From contig NZ_CANLXG010000003.1 in NCBI RefSeq assembly GCF_947495025.1, positions 372,001-436,000 of the forward strand: a stretch of DNA of 64,000 nt, written 5' to 3'. Position numbers and translations under genes: made by a program. This DNA is from an uncultured Roseobacter sp. (GTDB lineage Bacteria > Pseudomonadota > Alphaproteobacteria > Rhodobacterales > Rhodobacteraceae). Shown in pieces: positions 54,377 through 64,000 of this stretch. Position 1 is the stretch's first letter, and each line of letters begins with the position of its first letter. The notes below the pieces were generated by a model, which was given only the letters and a program-made list of their open reading frames with translations, was not told where the DNA came from and ran no database searches.

Positions 54377-55624
54377 TCAATGCGATAAAAGTGCCGAAAG
54401 CAGGGCAGCTTTTGTGCATTCGGGCCCTGTTTCCCAGTTGCTTACGGTCTGTGCAACAGGCGCTGCCACCAGCGTTTCACCGGTTCTGACTGCCGGTGTA
54501 GCCAGCAGCGCGGCGCGCGGCATGCCGGTATCGCGCCAGTTTTCGCAGGTTTTAAGGCCCTCCGGTCCAAGAGCACCCACGCAGGCGCCGCTTGGGGGGG
54601 CCGGACCTGTCAGTGTCCATCGATGGTCCCAGACCATGCCTGGTGCGCCCCTGAGGTCCCGAACGACAGCGTACTCGCGAAACATCCACAGGACATCACG
54701 TCGCACCAGCCCCTGGGTTCCGGCGGCGGTACCAGCGCCCGCATCCTGCAAAGACGAGAGAAATGCCGCCACAGCGCTGTGCCGCGGCGCATAGCCCCCG
54801 CCGTTCATCCACCGCATGACCCCGGTGATCAGCCGCCTCTTGGTCTCGGCGGGCAGTTCCGAAAAAGCCTCCCACGGCAGGCGCACGGCCCCGCCATCAA
54901 CCGCAATCAGAGAATCCGCGACGCTCAGCATGTGTTGTTGCAGGACCTCGCGGGCATCAGCCATATGCCCCGCGATCATCGCAAGTCGTTTTGCGTCGAT
55001 ACCGAGCGGTGCAAAATCCTGCAAAGCAGTACGGGCACGGATTCGTTCATAATCCGGGTTTTCGTTTCCGGGATCGTCTTTCCAGGCGATGCCCTGGCCT
55101 GTCAGGTAATTGCGCAGTTCCTGACGACCGGCGTCCAGAAGCGGGCGCAGCCAGGAAATGCCGTGGGCGTCCCGCCGCGGGGCCATCGCCGAGAGACCGT
55201 CCACCCCGGCACCCCGCGCCAGGCGCATCAGAACCGTCTCTGCCTGATCATCCTGCGTATGCCCCAGCGCCACTGCCGTGATACCCCGCTGGCCTGCCCA
55301 TCCGGCAATCAGCCCGTACCGCGCCTGGCGGGCGGCATCCTGTGTGTTGCCCTTTCCGTCCCACCCGCGCCACTGCAGCGTCTGATGCGCAATGCCCAGT
55401 CCGCTGCACAACTGCGAGACAAAAGCGGCCTCTTCCGCCGCCTCTGGACGCAGCCCATGATCGACGGTTACACAAGACAGACCGGCATCACGTACCGGTG
55501 CGTGACCGGCCAGCAGATGCAACAGGGCAACTGAATCGCTGCCCCCCGACACAGCAACACCAAGCGGGCCGCCCGGTCCGGCCCGCAAGCCATTCGTCAG
55601 TTTTGAGATAAGCGCCGCGTGCAC
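54377..55624 (-). CDS. tilS: tRNA(Ile)-lysidine synthase
   Basis: A 415-residue enzyme that modifies C34 of the tRNA reading AUA. The PP-loop SGGSDSVALLHL is near residue 27, with VTVDHGLR following and ALGHTQDDQAETVLMRLARG further on. The start is unclear: GTG at 55624 is given; TTG at 55642 would overlap ybgF. The C-terminal region is less conserved. tilS next to ftsH is a common arrangement. Confidence 0.92.
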   Translation of the reverse strand: MHAALISKLTNGLRAGPGGPLGVAVSGGSDSVALLHLLAGHAPVRDAGLSCVTVDHGLRPEAAEEAAFVSQLCSGLGIAHQTLQWRGWDGKGNTQDAARQARYGLIAGWAGQRGITAVALGHTQDDQAETVLMRLARGAGVDGLSAMAPRRDAHGISWLRPLLDAGRQELRNYLTGQGIAWKDDPGNENPDYERIRARTALQDFAPLGIDAKRLAMIAGHMADAREVLQQHMLSVADSLIAVDGGAVRLPWEAFSELPAETKRRLITGVMRWMNGGGYAPRHSAVAAFLSSLQDAGAGTAAGTQGLVRRDVLWMFREYAVVRDLRGAPGMVWDHRWTLTGPAPPSGACVGALGPEGLKTCENWRDTGMPRAALLATPAVRTGETLVAAPVAQTVSNWETGPECTKAALLSALLSH

Positions 55625-55628
55625 GCGG

Positions 55629-56465
55629 TTATCCGCAGCCAAGTCTCTGCATTTCGGCCTGCGCTTCGCCCGCTGCCGGATCTTCCGGGAAACGGATCGG
55701 GACCTCGCCGAGTGTCACACAGGCCTCGGAGGTCTGTTCCAGCTGCCCCAGGGACCGGCCAAGGCGGAACAGGGCCTGAGCGGCAAGTGGCCCGGTGGGT
55801 GCTGCGCCAAAACTTGACAGATAAGCGCGTGCCGCTTCCCGGGTGTTGCCCAGCGCATCGAGCGCTTCGCCGCGGCCCAGATCGGCGCCTGCGGCCAGTG
55901 GCCCGCCAGGATAGTTCTGGCTGAAAGCTGCGAACTGGTCTGCGGCTGCCTGATAGTTGCCATCCGCAAGAGCCTGCTGGGCACTTTTGAAATCATCTTC
56001 TTCGCCAACCGCGAGTTGCGTCCCGGTGCCCGGGTCCGTAACCGGTGCCGCCGACCCGCCACCCGTTACAGCCTGTCCGCCCCCGGTGTCGCCACCAAGA
56101 GTGCTCGTTTCGCCAAGCGATGCGATGTCGCCGCCCTCAAGCTCTACAAGGCGGAACTCCAGATCGCCAATGCGGTTCGTGCCGTCCTCAACAATACGGT
56201 TGATCCGGAATTCCAGCTCTTCTGTCTTTGATGTCAGGCGCTGCATTTCGCGCTCGATCACAGCAACGCGTTCCAGAACCGTTTCGCCACCGGTCTGCAC
56301 AGTCGGTGCGCCGGTCGTGGACAACTCGCGCCGTAACTTCTGCATCTCAACAAACAGCACCGTCAGCTCCTGGCGGATATCAGCCAGCGTTTCGGCATTA
56401 TCCTGCGCCGCACCCCACGTGGGGAGCAGGCACACACAAAGAGCAATCGCCGCGAACCTGCGCAT
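55629..56465 (-). CDS. ybgF: Tol-Pal associated protein YbgF/CpoB
   Basis: A 278-residue periplasmic protein that links Tol-Pal to peptidoglycan synthesis. Signal peptide (residues about 1-20, ending GAAQ), coiled coil (about 25-110, with LERVAVIEREMQRLTSKTEELEF-type heptads), a Gly-rich linker and C-terminal TPR repeats (about 155-270). ATG at 56465. Four bp follow pal, so coupled. Confidence 0.9.
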   Translation of the reverse strand: MRRFAAIALCVCLLPTWGAAQDNAETLADIRQELTVLFVEMQKLRRELSTTGAPTVQTGGETVLERVAVIEREMQRLTSKTEELEFRINRIVEDGTNRIGDLEFRLVELEGGDIASLGETSTLGGDTGGGQAVTGGGSAAPVTDPGTGTQLAVGEEDDFKSAQQALADGNYQAAADQFAAFSQNYPGGPLAAGADLGRGEALDALGNTREAARAYLSSFGAAPTGPLAAQALFRLGRSLGQLEQTSEACVTLGEVPIRFPEDPAAGEAQAEMQRLGCG

Positions 56466-56469
56466 GGCT

Positions 56470-56991
56470 TTATCCCGACAGACCACCGGCCAGCACGGTC
56501 ACCGCGCGGCGGTTTTTGGCATAGCAGGCTTCATTGCTGCAGATTTCGATAGGGCGCTCCTTGCCATAGCTGACCGTCCGCAGACGGTTGCCCGCAACAC
56601 CGCGGGAAATAAGGTATTCCCGTACCGCATTTGCGCGTCGTGCGCCCAGAGCGACGTTGTATTCCCGCGTGCCCTGCTCATCAGCGTGACCTTCGATCAC
56701 AGCTGTGAAATCGGTGTTGGAGAGCAGCCATGTCGCCTGGCCGTTGAGCACCGCCTGGCCTTCTGCTGTAACATCAGACTGATCCACAGCAAAAAGAACC
56801 CGGTCGCCGACCGTCTGGTTGAAATAGGCTGTGGAGGTCGGATCATTCGCACTGCCCGGCACAATCGCGCCGCTGCCGATGCCCCCGCCGCCTGCGCCGC
56901 CGCCGGCATCATTGCCGAAACGGCCCGGGTTGGTACAGGCCGCAAGCGCAAGGCCTGCGACGAGAAGAACGATTTTTCCTGTAAGTTTCAT
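56470..56991 (-). CDS. pal: peptidoglycan-associated lipoprotein Pal
   Basis: A 173-residue outer-membrane lipoprotein that anchors the membrane to peptidoglycan. Lipobox LAAC (Cys19), a Gly-rich linker, and the OmpA-like domain (about 65-165) with GHADEQGTREYNVALGARRA. ATG at 56991. It follows tolB on the same strand. Confidence 0.95.
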   Translation of the reverse strand: MKLTGKIVLLVAGLALAACTNPGRFGNDAGGGAGGGGIGSGAIVPGSANDPTSTAYFNQTVGDRVLFAVDQSDVTAEGQAVLNGQATWLLSNTDFTAVIEGHADEQGTREYNVALGARRANAVREYLISRGVAGNRLRTVSYGKERPIEICSNEACYAKNRRAVTVLAGGLSG

Positions 56992-57076
56992 GCTCTCTGC
57001 CTCGGGTTTCCAAAAGGGTCTTATTATTTTGTTAATTCTTACCACAGGTCGTGCGGATTGGGAACGGCCTGCTGGC

Positions 57077-58408
57077 CTACTCCTGCAATGGTGACCATGA
57101 CGGATCAGAGCCGCCTTCAGGCGTATTCACAGGGCGCAGGTTTCGACCGGTGATGTCGACAGAATACAGCGACGAACGGCCGCTGGCCCCCTGCGTTTCA
57201 CGGGTAAACATGATGACACGGCCATTGGGCGCCCATGTCGGGCCCTCATCAAGGAACGACGCCGTCAGAAGGCGCTCTTCAGAGCCGTCCGTGCGCATAA
57301 CACCAATGTGAAAACGGCCACTGTTCTGTTTGGTGAAGGCCACCAGATCACCGCGTGGCGACCACACAGGCGTGCCATACCGTCCCGGACCAAAGGATAT
57401 CCGCCGCGCCTCGCCGCCGGTGGCCGGCATGATATAGAGCTGTTGCGACCCGGACCGGTCGCTTTCAAAGACAATCTGGCTACCATCCGGCGAGAAGCTC
57501 GGCGCTGTCTCAATGGAGGGCGAGGACGTCAGACGCACTGCCTGCCCCCCTGCAAGGCTCATCGCGTAGATGTCCGTGTTGCCACCCTGACTGAGCGAAA
57601 ACACGATCCGGTCGCCGTCGGGCGCAAACCGTGGTGCAAAGCTCATCGTGCCTTCCTGGCTTTCCAGTGAGCGGCGCTGGACAGACGCGATATCCAGAAC
57701 ATAAATCCGCGGAAACCCGGTTTCATAACTGGTATAGAGCACACGCCGCCCGTCGGGCGAAAAGCGCGGCGCAAGTACGATGTCATCATTCCCGGTCAGG
57801 TACTGAACATTCGCGCCATCGTAATCCATGACCGCCAGACGTTTCTGCCGGGCGTCCTTGGGACCGGTTTCAGCGACATAGACCACACGGCTGTCAAAGT
57901 ATCCGCCCTCGCCGGTAATGCGGCTGTAGACCGCATCTGCCACCTTGTGTGCGATACGCCGCCAGCCATCAGGTGTGCCTGAAAACTGCAGGCCCGATCC
58001 AAGCTCGGCGCCGGAGAAAACATCATAAAGCCTGAATTTCACATTCAGCTGGTTGCCCTGGACCGACGCAGCCCCGGTAATCAGCGCCTGCGCATTGATT
58101 GCTTTCCAGTCGGCATACTGCACCGGCGCCGCAAAACTGCTGACCGTGCTGATGAATGCATCGGGGGATATCTGTCGAAAAAGACCTGTGCCGCTCAGGT
58201 CGGCGGCGATGACCTGGCTGATCTGTGCAGAGAGCGCACCCGCCTCTGCATTTTCAGCCTCAAAAACCGGCAGCGCAAAGGGCAGCGGTTCGATCACACC
58301 TTCGGTGATCTCAATCCGAAGCGGCCCGTTGCCCTGCGCCATAACGACCGTAACAGGGCCAGTGATGGCGATGAGCAGACCAAAAAGGAGATTTACCAGT
58401 ACTCTCAT
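57077..58408 (-). CDS. tolB: Tol system beta-propeller protein TolB
   Basis: A 443-residue periplasmic protein with a signal peptide (ending VMAQ, about residue 24), an N-terminal alpha/beta domain with [14 protein letters not shown] and a six-bladed beta-propeller built of repeats such as [13 protein letters not shown] and [13 protein letters not shown]. It bridges TolA and Pal. The start overlaps the tolA stop (ATGA). Confidence 0.96.
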   Translation of the reverse strand: MRVLVNLLFGLLIAITGPVTVVMAQGNGPLRIEITEGVIEPLPFALPVFEAENAEAGALSAQISQVIAADLSGTGLFRQISPDAFISTVSSFAAPVQYADWKAINAQALITGAASVQGNQLNVKFRLYDVFSGAELGSGLQFSGTPDGWRRIAHKVADAVYSRITGEGGYFDSRVVYVAETGPKDARQKRLAVMDYDGANVQYLTGNDDIVLAPRFSPDGRRVLYTSYETGFPRIYVLDIASVQRRSLESQEGTMSFAPRFAPDGDRIVFSLSQGGNTDIYAMSLAGGQAVRLTSSPSIETAPSFSPDGSQIVFESDRSGSQQLYIMPATGGEARRISFGPGRYGTPVWSPRGDLVAFTKQNSGRFHIGVMRTDGSEERLLTASFLDEGPTWAPNGRVIMFTRETQGASGRSSLYSVDITGRNLRPVNTPEGGSDPSWSPLQE

Positions 58409-59505
58409 TTGACACGCATCCTTTCGGGATTGAACGTCATCTCAATTTCCTGCCACTGTCCATACTTTTCAGCGGGCAGATCAAATCCGCGTGCGCCGCA
58501 ACGGATAATCGCGCGGCGGGCGGCCTCAAATGCCTGTCGTGCTGCCGTGTCGTTTCCGCCGGAACTGGAGGCCATGCGGATCGAACTGTTCACGGGCCTG
58601 CCATCCTGTGTCATCGACACGGTCACGACGACTGTGGTGCCCAAGGCATCGGTCGACAGCGAACCCACATTCCAGCAGTTTGAAACCGCGACGCGCAGCG
58701 CCTCTTTTTCGCCCGACGACAGCGGCGGACCGCTGGGTGTCGCCGGCGCGCTCGACGCTTCGGCAATGGCATCCGCCAGCGCGTCACGTGGTGCATCCTG
58801 CGCAGCAGGTGCTTCGGGTGCGGGCGCAGCGGCAGGCTGCGGTGCCGGCGGGGCCTGAGGGCGCGCAGGCGGGCGCAGCGAGGTCGTCATCGTCGTGGCA
58901 GGTTTTTCCGCTTCGGTCACGATTTCTGTCGCGGCGGCCTCCGGTGCCGTAGCATCAGCCGGTTCCTGCTGCTCCGAACCGGTATCGTCCTGCGCCACTG
59001 CATCCTGCTCTACGGGGTCAGGCAGTGCTTCGGGATCGGGCTGTGCCACGGCTTCGGGCGCCACACGGTCTGCCGCCTGCGGCACTGCGACATCCGCAAT
59101 ATCGGGAGCATCCACAGCGATATCGGCCGGTGGCTGCGGCAGCACAGGTGCCTCATCACTGACGTCCGCCCGGGGTGGCGGCGGGGTGATCTGTGACACG
59201 TCGGGAGGTGTTTCGGTCTGAGGTGTTTCAGCAGCTTCAGGCTGGCGCAGCTCCGTTTCCGTATCCGGTGCAACCTCTACTTCCGGCGCATCCGGCGTAA
59301 TCTCCGGACTGGAAGGCTGGGCCACGTCCGTTACCGACTGCGGTGGCACGTTTGCGGCAAGAAGTGCGGCGTATTCCGCACCGGAAATGACCGCCACCTC
59401 GGTCATCTCAAAGGGCAGAGGCTCTGCGGCGAAGACATCGCCAAAAGCGAGCCAGCCCAGCAACACAAGGTGCCCCGCGCCGGAGATATAATGCCCGGTA
59501 TGCAC
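58405..59505 (-). CDS. tolA: TolA-like protein
   Basis: A 366-residue inner-membrane protein that transmits energy from TolQR. One N-terminal membrane helix (about 9-27), a long middle region rich in Pro, Ala, Asp, Glu (about 65-245) instead of the Lys/Ala/Glu helix of enteric TolA, and a C-terminal domain (about 255-360) with [20 protein letters not shown] and ending [15 protein letters not shown], typical of alphaproteobacterial TolA. Identified mainly by position between tolR and tolB and its C-terminus. Confidence 0.9.
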   Translation of the reverse strand: MHTGHYISGAGHLVLLGWLAFGDVFAAEPLPFEMTEVAVISGAEYAALLAANVPPQSVTDVAQPSSPEITPDAPEVEVAPDTETELRQPEAAETPQTETPPDVSQITPPPPRADVSDEAPVLPQPPADIAVDAPDIADVAVPQAADRVAPEAVAQPDPEALPDPVEQDAVAQDDTGSEQQEPADATAPEAAATEIVTEAEKPATTMTTSLRPPARPQAPPAPQPAAAPAPEAPAAQDAPRDALADAIAEASSAPATPSGPPLSSGEKEALRVAVSNCWNVGSLSTDALGTTVVVTVSMTQDGRPVNSSIRMASSSGGNDTAARQAFEAARRAIIRCGARGFDLPAEKYGQWQEIEMTFNPERMRVK

Positions 59506-59514
59506 CGCCGCGGC

Positions 59515-60009
<495 letters not shown>

Positions 60010-60012
60010 GGC

Positions 60013-60708
60013 TCAGCCGTCCAGCTGACGAGAGAGGATCGTGGCGAACTCATCCGCAAAGGATTCGTAGCCATGCAGGATACGGTCTGCATCCGCGCTC
60101 AGTTTGTTATAGAAAATCACTGCCGGGATCGCAGCCAGCAGGCCAAGCCCCGTCGCCAGCAAAGCCTCGGCAATGCCCGGAGCCACAACGGCCAGATTTG
60201 TATTCTGCTGCTCTGCAATTTCGATAAAGGCGTTCATGATGCCGATCACGGTTCCAAACAGGCCGATGAAAGGCGTCGAGGAACCGACCGTCGCAAGCAC
60301 CGTCAGACCATTGCGCAGATAGTCCGCCTCTTTGTTGATCGCCACATCCATGGACCGGTCGATCCGCGCCGTCGCGCCGGCAATCAGCCCGCCGTCCTCG
60401 CGGTGCGAGCGCTGCCATTCGGTCATCCCCGCGGCGAAAATCTTTTCCGAACTGCCCGATGGTGCCGGGCCGATCTGCTCAAAGAGGCCATCCAGCGGCT
60501 CACCGGACCAGAACGCCCTGTCAAAAGCCGCCGCCTCGGCCCGCGCCTTGCGGTACACCATCAGCTTCATAACGATAATCGACCAGGACCAGAAAGAGGC
60601 CACGATCAGCATGATCATCACGATTTTTACGATTAAAGTGGCGCGGGCGAACAACCCGAAAAATGAGAAATCAATCTCATGCGCCAGTGCCAGCGTTTCT
60701 GCTTCCAT
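60013..60708 (-). CDS. tolQ: Tol system motor protein TolQ
   Basis: A 231-residue ExbB/MotA-family inner-membrane protein that forms the proton channel with TolR. Three membrane helices: about 15-45, 130-155 and 165-200, with GSSTPFIGLFGTVIGIMNAF and GIAEALLATGLGLLAAIPAV. The ATG at 60708 (MEAETLALAHEID) is family-like. Confidence 0.95.
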   Translation of the reverse strand: MEAETLALAHEIDFSFFGLFARATLIVKIVMIMLIVASFWSWSIIVMKLMVYRKARAEAAAFDRAFWSGEPLDGLFEQIGPAPSGSSEKIFAAGMTEWQRSHREDGGLIAGATARIDRSMDVAINKEADYLRNGLTVLATVGSSTPFIGLFGTVIGIMNAFIEIAEQQNTNLAVVAPGIAEALLATGLGLLAAIPAVIFYNKLSADADRILHGYESFADEFATILSRQLDG

Positions 60709-60808
60709 GTGCCTGCTCTTTGCCCGTTCCGGTGCGTTGCCGGGTTTTCCCGACCTTGATTGGCGATGAGTGTAGCCCAGCGCAAGCCGGATTGCCATCA
60801 CTATGGCG

Positions 60809-61204
60809 TCATGTGGACGGGTGAAGAGGCAACTGGCGGAGTTTTGCTGGCAATCTGGCCGGCCTGCCGCCCGGACCGATACAAACGATTGTTACTTCAG
60901 CTGCAAATATCATGTCCGCGCCCCGCAGGACCTTCTGCGACATGACCATCCGCGCGGGCGTCAGCTGGGTCATCGTTGTGACGACTTCAAGCTGATCGTC
61001 AAAATGCGCTGAAGCGATATAATCCGCCTCGACCCGGCGCACTGCAAATACGATGCCATCCGCCTTCATCTCCAGCTGATCTATTCCGATCTCACGCACC
61101 CAGTCACTGCGCGCCCGTTCAATAAAACGCAGGTAGTTTGCGTAATAGACGATGCCCGCCATATCGGTGTCTTCATAATACACACGTATCGGAAACCGGT
61201 GCAT
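60809..61204 (-). CDS. ybgC: Tol-Pal associated acyl-CoA thioesterase YbgC
   Basis: A 131-residue hotdog-fold thioesterase. The catalytic YYEDTDMAGIVYYANYLRF is at the start (Asp14), typical of YbgC. It leads the tol cluster as in many proteobacteria. Its substrate is short-chain acyl-CoA or acyl-ACP, though the physiological role is unsettled. It starts right after the 61206 gene. Confidence 0.93.
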   Translation of the reverse strand: MHRFPIRVYYEDTDMAGIVYYANYLRFIERARSDWVREIGIDQLEMKADGIVFAVRRVEADYIASAHFDDQLEVVTTMTQLTPARMVMSQKVLRGADMIFAAEVTIVCIGPGGRPARLPAKLRQLPLHPST

Positions 61205-61205
61205 A

Positions 61206-61841
61206 TCAGCACGCCTGCCGTGGGGCCTGCAGGCGCGCGCTCAGGCGCAGCGCGTGCGACGGGTCATTTGCCACGGCTGGCATCACCGGATCGTATGCCG
61301 CGCGCAGCAATGCTGCAATCGCGGGCCGCAGGATCGTACGGTCGCCGGAAACAGCCAGCGGTGACGTTTTTCTGAACGCCGTATCCGACCACAGAAGAAC
61401 AGACTGCACGATCTGGCTCAGCGCCAGGGTCTCTGCCGGCACCGCCCCCAGGTTTTCATCCATGCGCAGAAACACGAAACAGGCTTTGATCGCGCCGGCG
61501 GCGTCAAAATGGAAAACCCGGTACTGATTGGCATCGGCCTCTTTCAGCCGCGCGACCAGAGGCCCCAGATCATGGATCAGCCGATCGAGGCCAGGCACTT
61601 CCGGCAGCTCATCCCACTCCCGGAAAAAGAAGATCATCATATTGCTGCCCAGCTCGGGATCTGTCTCGGCCATCTGGTGCCCGCAGAGTGCCATCACCGC
61701 CTCGAGCGCGCCTTTGACGACGCTCAGCGTCTCATCGGTAACACCGAACACCACCGGCGCCACCGGCCGCCCCCAGCGGGCGAAAGCATAGCTGCCATCA
61801 CTGCGCGTAAAAAGCGCTTCGGTTTCTTCTGTCCTCATCAT
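61206..61841 (-). CDS. conserved-looking protein of unknown function between ruvB and ybgC
   Basis: A 211-residue soluble protein with no signal peptide. I do not recognise a family; the opening MMRTEETEALFTRSDGSYAF and the segments VFGVTDETLSVVKGALEAV and NMMIFFFREWDELPEV are the main features, with no cofactor motif. It lies 50 bp downstream of ruvB and 1 bp before ybgC, so it is on the ruv-tol transcript. Start is uncertain between the ATG pair (61841/61838). Confidence 0.75.
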   Translation of the reverse strand: MMRTEETEALFTRSDGSYAFARWGRPVAPVVFGVTDETLSVVKGALEAVMALCGHQMAETDPELGSNMMIFFFREWDELPEVPGLDRLIHDLGPLVARLKEADANQYRVFHFDAAGAIKACFVFLRMDENLGAVPAETLALSQIVQSVLLWSDTAFRKTSPLAVSGDRTILRPAIAALLRAAYDPVMPAVANDPSHALRLSARLQAPRQAC

Positions 61842-61891
61842 CCGTTTCTTCTGGTCCAAAAATTCCCCGCCAAAGGCAGCGCGCCGCCCGC

Positions 61892-62914
61892 TCAGCCACC
61901 AAACAGATCGGACTGCGGCTTTGGTGGCGCAAGCCCCAGATGGCTCCAGCCTTTCTGCGCCAGCATCCGCCCGCGTGGCGTCCGCTGGATCAGCCCCTGT
62001 TGCAGCAGAAAGGGCTCAATAACTTCTTCCAGCGCGTCCCGGCTCTCGCTCAGCGCTGCACTCAGCGTCTCGATCCCCACAGGCCCGCCAGCATAGTTTT
62101 CGGCGATCAGCTGCAGATACCGCCGGTCGGCACCATCGAGGCCGATATTATCCACCCCCAGCCGCGTCAGCGCCATATCTGCCAGCGCCCGGGTCACCCG
62201 ACCGTCGCCTTCCACCACAGCGAAATCCACCACCCGGCGCAGCAGACGCCCGGCGATCCGTGGCGTACCCCGCGCGCGGCGGGCTATCTCGCGCGCACCC
62301 GCCTCATCCGCTGGGGCGCCCAGTTTGCGGGCATTGCGTTCGACGATCACAAAAAGCTCGTCCTCGGTATAGAACTGCAGGCGGGTCGGGATGCCGAAAC
62401 GATCCCGCAAAGGGGTCGTCAGCAGACCCATCCGCGTTGTGGCCCCCACGAGCGTAAAGGGCTGCAGTTCAATGCGGACTGTGCGCGCGGCCGGCCCCTC
62501 GCCGATCACCAGATCAAGCTCAAAATCCTCAAGCGCCGGGTAGAGCACTTCCTCGACAGCCGGGTTCAGCCGGTGAATTTCATCGATGAAAAGTACATCG
62601 CGGGCTTCGAGATTGGTCAGGATCGCCGCCAGGTCGCCGGCTCGGGCCAGCACCGGCCCGGACGTCATGCGGAAGTTTACGCCAAGCTCGCGTGCCATGA
62701 TCTGCGCAAGCGTCGTTTTTCCCAGCCCCGGCGGCCCGTGAAAGAGCGTATGATCCATCGCTTCTTCGCGCTGCCGGGCGGACTGGATGAACACCTTCAG
62801 ATTGGCCCGTGCCTCTGCCTGCCCGACAAATTCATCCAGCATCTGCGGACGCAGGGCGCGGTCATGGTCCTCGGGCAGCGGCTCTGGCCGTACGGTGGGG
62901 TCAATATCTGTCAT
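61892..62914 (-). CDS. ruvB: Holliday junction helicase subunit RuvB
   Basis: A 340-residue AAA+ motor for branch migration. Walker A GPPGLGKT at residues 60-67, Walker [22 protein letters not shown], arginine-finger region RDRFGI, and a C-terminal winged helix with the RTPRGRML motif. 28 bp after ruvA. Confidence 0.97.
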   Translation of the reverse strand: MTDIDPTVRPEPLPEDHDRALRPQMLDEFVGQAEARANLKVFIQSARQREEAMDHTLFHGPPGLGKTTLAQIMARELGVNFRMTSGPVLARAGDLAAILTNLEARDVLFIDEIHRLNPAVEEVLYPALEDFELDLVIGEGPAARTVRIELQPFTLVGATTRMGLLTTPLRDRFGIPTRLQFYTEDELFVIVERNARKLGAPADEAGAREIARRARGTPRIAGRLLRRVVDFAVVEGDGRVTRALADMALTRLGVDNIGLDGADRRYLQLIAENYAGGPVGIETLSAALSESRDALEEVIEPFLLQQGLIQRTPRGRMLAQKGWSHLGLAPPKPQSDLFGG

Positions 62915-62942
62915 CGGGTGTCCCGGGGCGTGTCACAGCACT

Positions 62943-63608
62943 CTACCCTTTGGGTGCCAGAAGTTTCAACGCAGCACGGATCAGATCGGGCGTTCCCGCA
63001 TCAGGATCAGCGCCTGCGGCCTGAGCCACTGCGCCGGCGGCATCACCCGGCGCGTATCCCAGATTTCCAAGAGCAGAGAGGGCTTCGGCCTGCGCCGATG
63101 CATTGTGTTCCTGTACCTGTGCCGCGACAACCGGTTCTGCAGGCTCGATCACTACTTCCGGTTCTGTGCCGGATGTTGCGGCAACCGTGCCTCCCATGGC
63201 CATCACCGCCGGCGCCTTGTCCTTGAGATCAAGCACGACGCGCTGCGCAATTTTTGGCCCAACACCTTTTGCCGCTTTGACCGCATTCCAGTCGCCCAGT
63301 GCGATGGCGCGGCTGACCCCGTCCGGCCCCAGCGTGCCCAGAATGGCCAGAGACGCCTTTGCGCCGACACCCTGGACGGAGGTCAGGAGCCGGTGCCATT
63401 CCTTTTCCACCAGCGTCGTGAACCCGAACAGCTGCAACAGGTCCTCGCGCACCACCAGATCCGTGAAAAGTGCCGTGTGCCCGCCCGCGCCCGGCAGGGC
63501 GGCCAGGGTCCGTTCGGAGCAGTACACAAGATATCCCACACCGCGCACGTCGATCAGGACGTGATCGGCGGCGCGATAATCGATGCGGCCGGCAATTCTG
63601 CCGATCAT
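62943..63608 (-). CDS. ruvA: Holliday junction protein RuvA
   Basis: A 221-residue junction-binding protein. Domain I opens [12 protein letters not shown]; helix-hairpin-helix motifs [17 protein letters not shown] and [22 protein letters not shown] lie in domain II; an Ala/Glu-rich linker joins domain III. Its start overlaps the ruvC stop by 4 bp. Confidence 0.96.
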   Translation of the reverse strand: MIGRIAGRIDYRAADHVLIDVRGVGYLVYCSERTLAALPGAGGHTALFTDLVVREDLLQLFGFTTLVEKEWHRLLTSVQGVGAKASLAILGTLGPDGVSRAIALGDWNAVKAAKGVGPKIAQRVVLDLKDKAPAVMAMGGTVAATSGTEPEVVIEPAEPVVAAQVQEHNASAQAEALSALGNLGYAPGDAAGAVAQAAGADPDAGTPDLIRAALKLLAPKG

Positions 63609-64000
63609 GCGCGGGCCCGCGCAATGGCGGTCTCCACGCCGGGCGCACGGGCATGGTGCGCGTGACAGATGGCAATCGCGAGGGCGTCAGCTGCATCCGG
63701 GCCGGCGATCCGGGCACCGGGCAGTTGCATCTGCACCATATGCAGCACCTGCGCCTTGTCAGCATGCCCCACGCCGACGACCGTCTTTTTCACACTGTTG
63801 GGGGCATATTCGCCAACGGCCAGGCCGGCCTGCGCAGGGACAAGCATGGCTATGCCCCGCGCCTGACCCAGTTTGAGCGTACCTGCGCCATCCTTGTTTA
63901 CAAACGTCTGCTCGACGGCTGCTGCCTGCGGCGCCCATTGCGCGACAACAAGTGTCAGCTGTTCGTACAGAGAAAGAAGGCGCATCGCCAGATCAGCGCC
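63605..64000 (-). CDS. ruvC: Holliday junction resolvase RuvC, C-terminal part (runs off the right edge)
   Basis: The visible 131 residues lack the N-terminal part with the first catalytic Asp. [20 protein letters not shown] contains the catalytic Glu and [14 protein letters not shown] the last two Asp ligands. The frame stays open to base 64000. Its order ruvC-ruvA-ruvB fits. Confidence 0.95.
   Translation of the reverse strand, partial: GADLAMRLLSLYEQLTLVVAQWAPQAAAVEQTFVNKDGAGTLKLGQARGIAMLVPAQAGLAVGEYAPNSVKKTVVGVGHADKAQVLHMVQMQLPGARIAGPDAADALAIAICHAHHARAPGVETAIARARA

Noticed and set aside
55957..57153. 398-codon plus-strand frame opposite ybgF/pal
   Set aside because: Antisense shadow; Ser/Arg-rich artefact composition.
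61940..63226. 428-codon plus-strand frame opposite ruvB/ruvA
   Set aside because: Covers two well-identified genes in antisense and crosses the gap between them.

Overview
The window is a gene-dense, GC-rich stretch of alphaproteobacterial chromosome. Gene order and protein sequences point to a Rhodobacteraceae (Roseobacter-group) bacterium: ctaC-ctaB-ctaG-ctaE with SURF1 and thrC behind it, a TadZ/CpaE-type Tad pilus locus with very short pilins, ruvCAB joined to ybgC-tolQRAB-pal-ybgF-tilS-ftsH, and an LOV-type photoreceptor. I found no rRNA, tRNA, CRISPR array, transposase or prophage gene, and the sequence reads as core chromosome with a few accessory patches.

Layout. 1-7 kb: metabolic and orphan genes (start of lysC, an SDR, DUF1178, NUDIX, EcsC-like, GNAT, flavin reductase, an endonuclease/exonuclease/phosphatase protein, a SulP anion transporter). 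7-15 kb: a repeat-rich membrane protein of unknown role; an mtnP-lysE-apt-MFS unit (methylthioadenosine and adenine salvage with two transporters); a GlcD-type FAD oxidase; a secreted metallo-beta-lactamase-fold protein. 14.6-22.1 kb, minus strand: cytochrome c oxidase unit coxB-ctaB-small membrane protein-ctaG-coxC closed by a terminator, then SURF1-thrC-M16 peptidase-GNAT with overlapping genes. 22.3-27.9 kb: tldD, dprA, topA. 28-30.7 kb: a 3-oxoacid CoA-transferase operon with an LOV-domain histidine-kinase-like gene between its two subunit genes, then a small acetyltransferase. 30.7-31.5 kb: a lytic transglycosylase.

31.9-44.7 kb is a Tad (type IVc) pilus locus: two small pilin paralogs, cpaB, cpaC secretin, a small CpaD-like lipoprotein, cpaE, cpaF, tadB, tadC, two TPR lipoproteins, a prepilin peptidase and an AAA+ ATPase. 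Intrinsic terminators follow pilin 1, pilin 2, cpaB and the lipoprotein gene, so pilin and outer-membrane modules look separately dosed, while cpaE to the ATPase form one run. 44.7-48.3 kb: a ligase-associated helicase and PdeM phosphoesterase pair plus a thioesterase. 48.3-52.3 kb: one-carbon genes folD and fhs, a small secreted protein and a MOSC protein. 52.3-64 kb, minus strand: ruvC (partial)-ruvA-ruvB-unknown-ybgC-tolQ-tolR-tolA-tolB-pal-ybgF-tilS-ftsH, ending in a clear terminator.

The most unusual point is the LOV sensor gene inside the CoA-transferase operon. Its flavin-binding LOV core is intact and carries the photoactive cysteine, its ATPase domain is intact, but the residue at the expected phospho-acceptor histidine position is asparagine. 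A near-perfect 20-bp palindrome overlapping a TATAAT sits upstream of that operon. Other points worth attention are the modified pilin processing region (Asp-Trp in place of Glu-Tyr), the shortened CpaD, the terminator-partitioned tad locus, the unknown repeat membrane protein at 7.1 kb, a 53-residue membrane protein in the oxidase operon, and several perfect hairpins in gene leaders.
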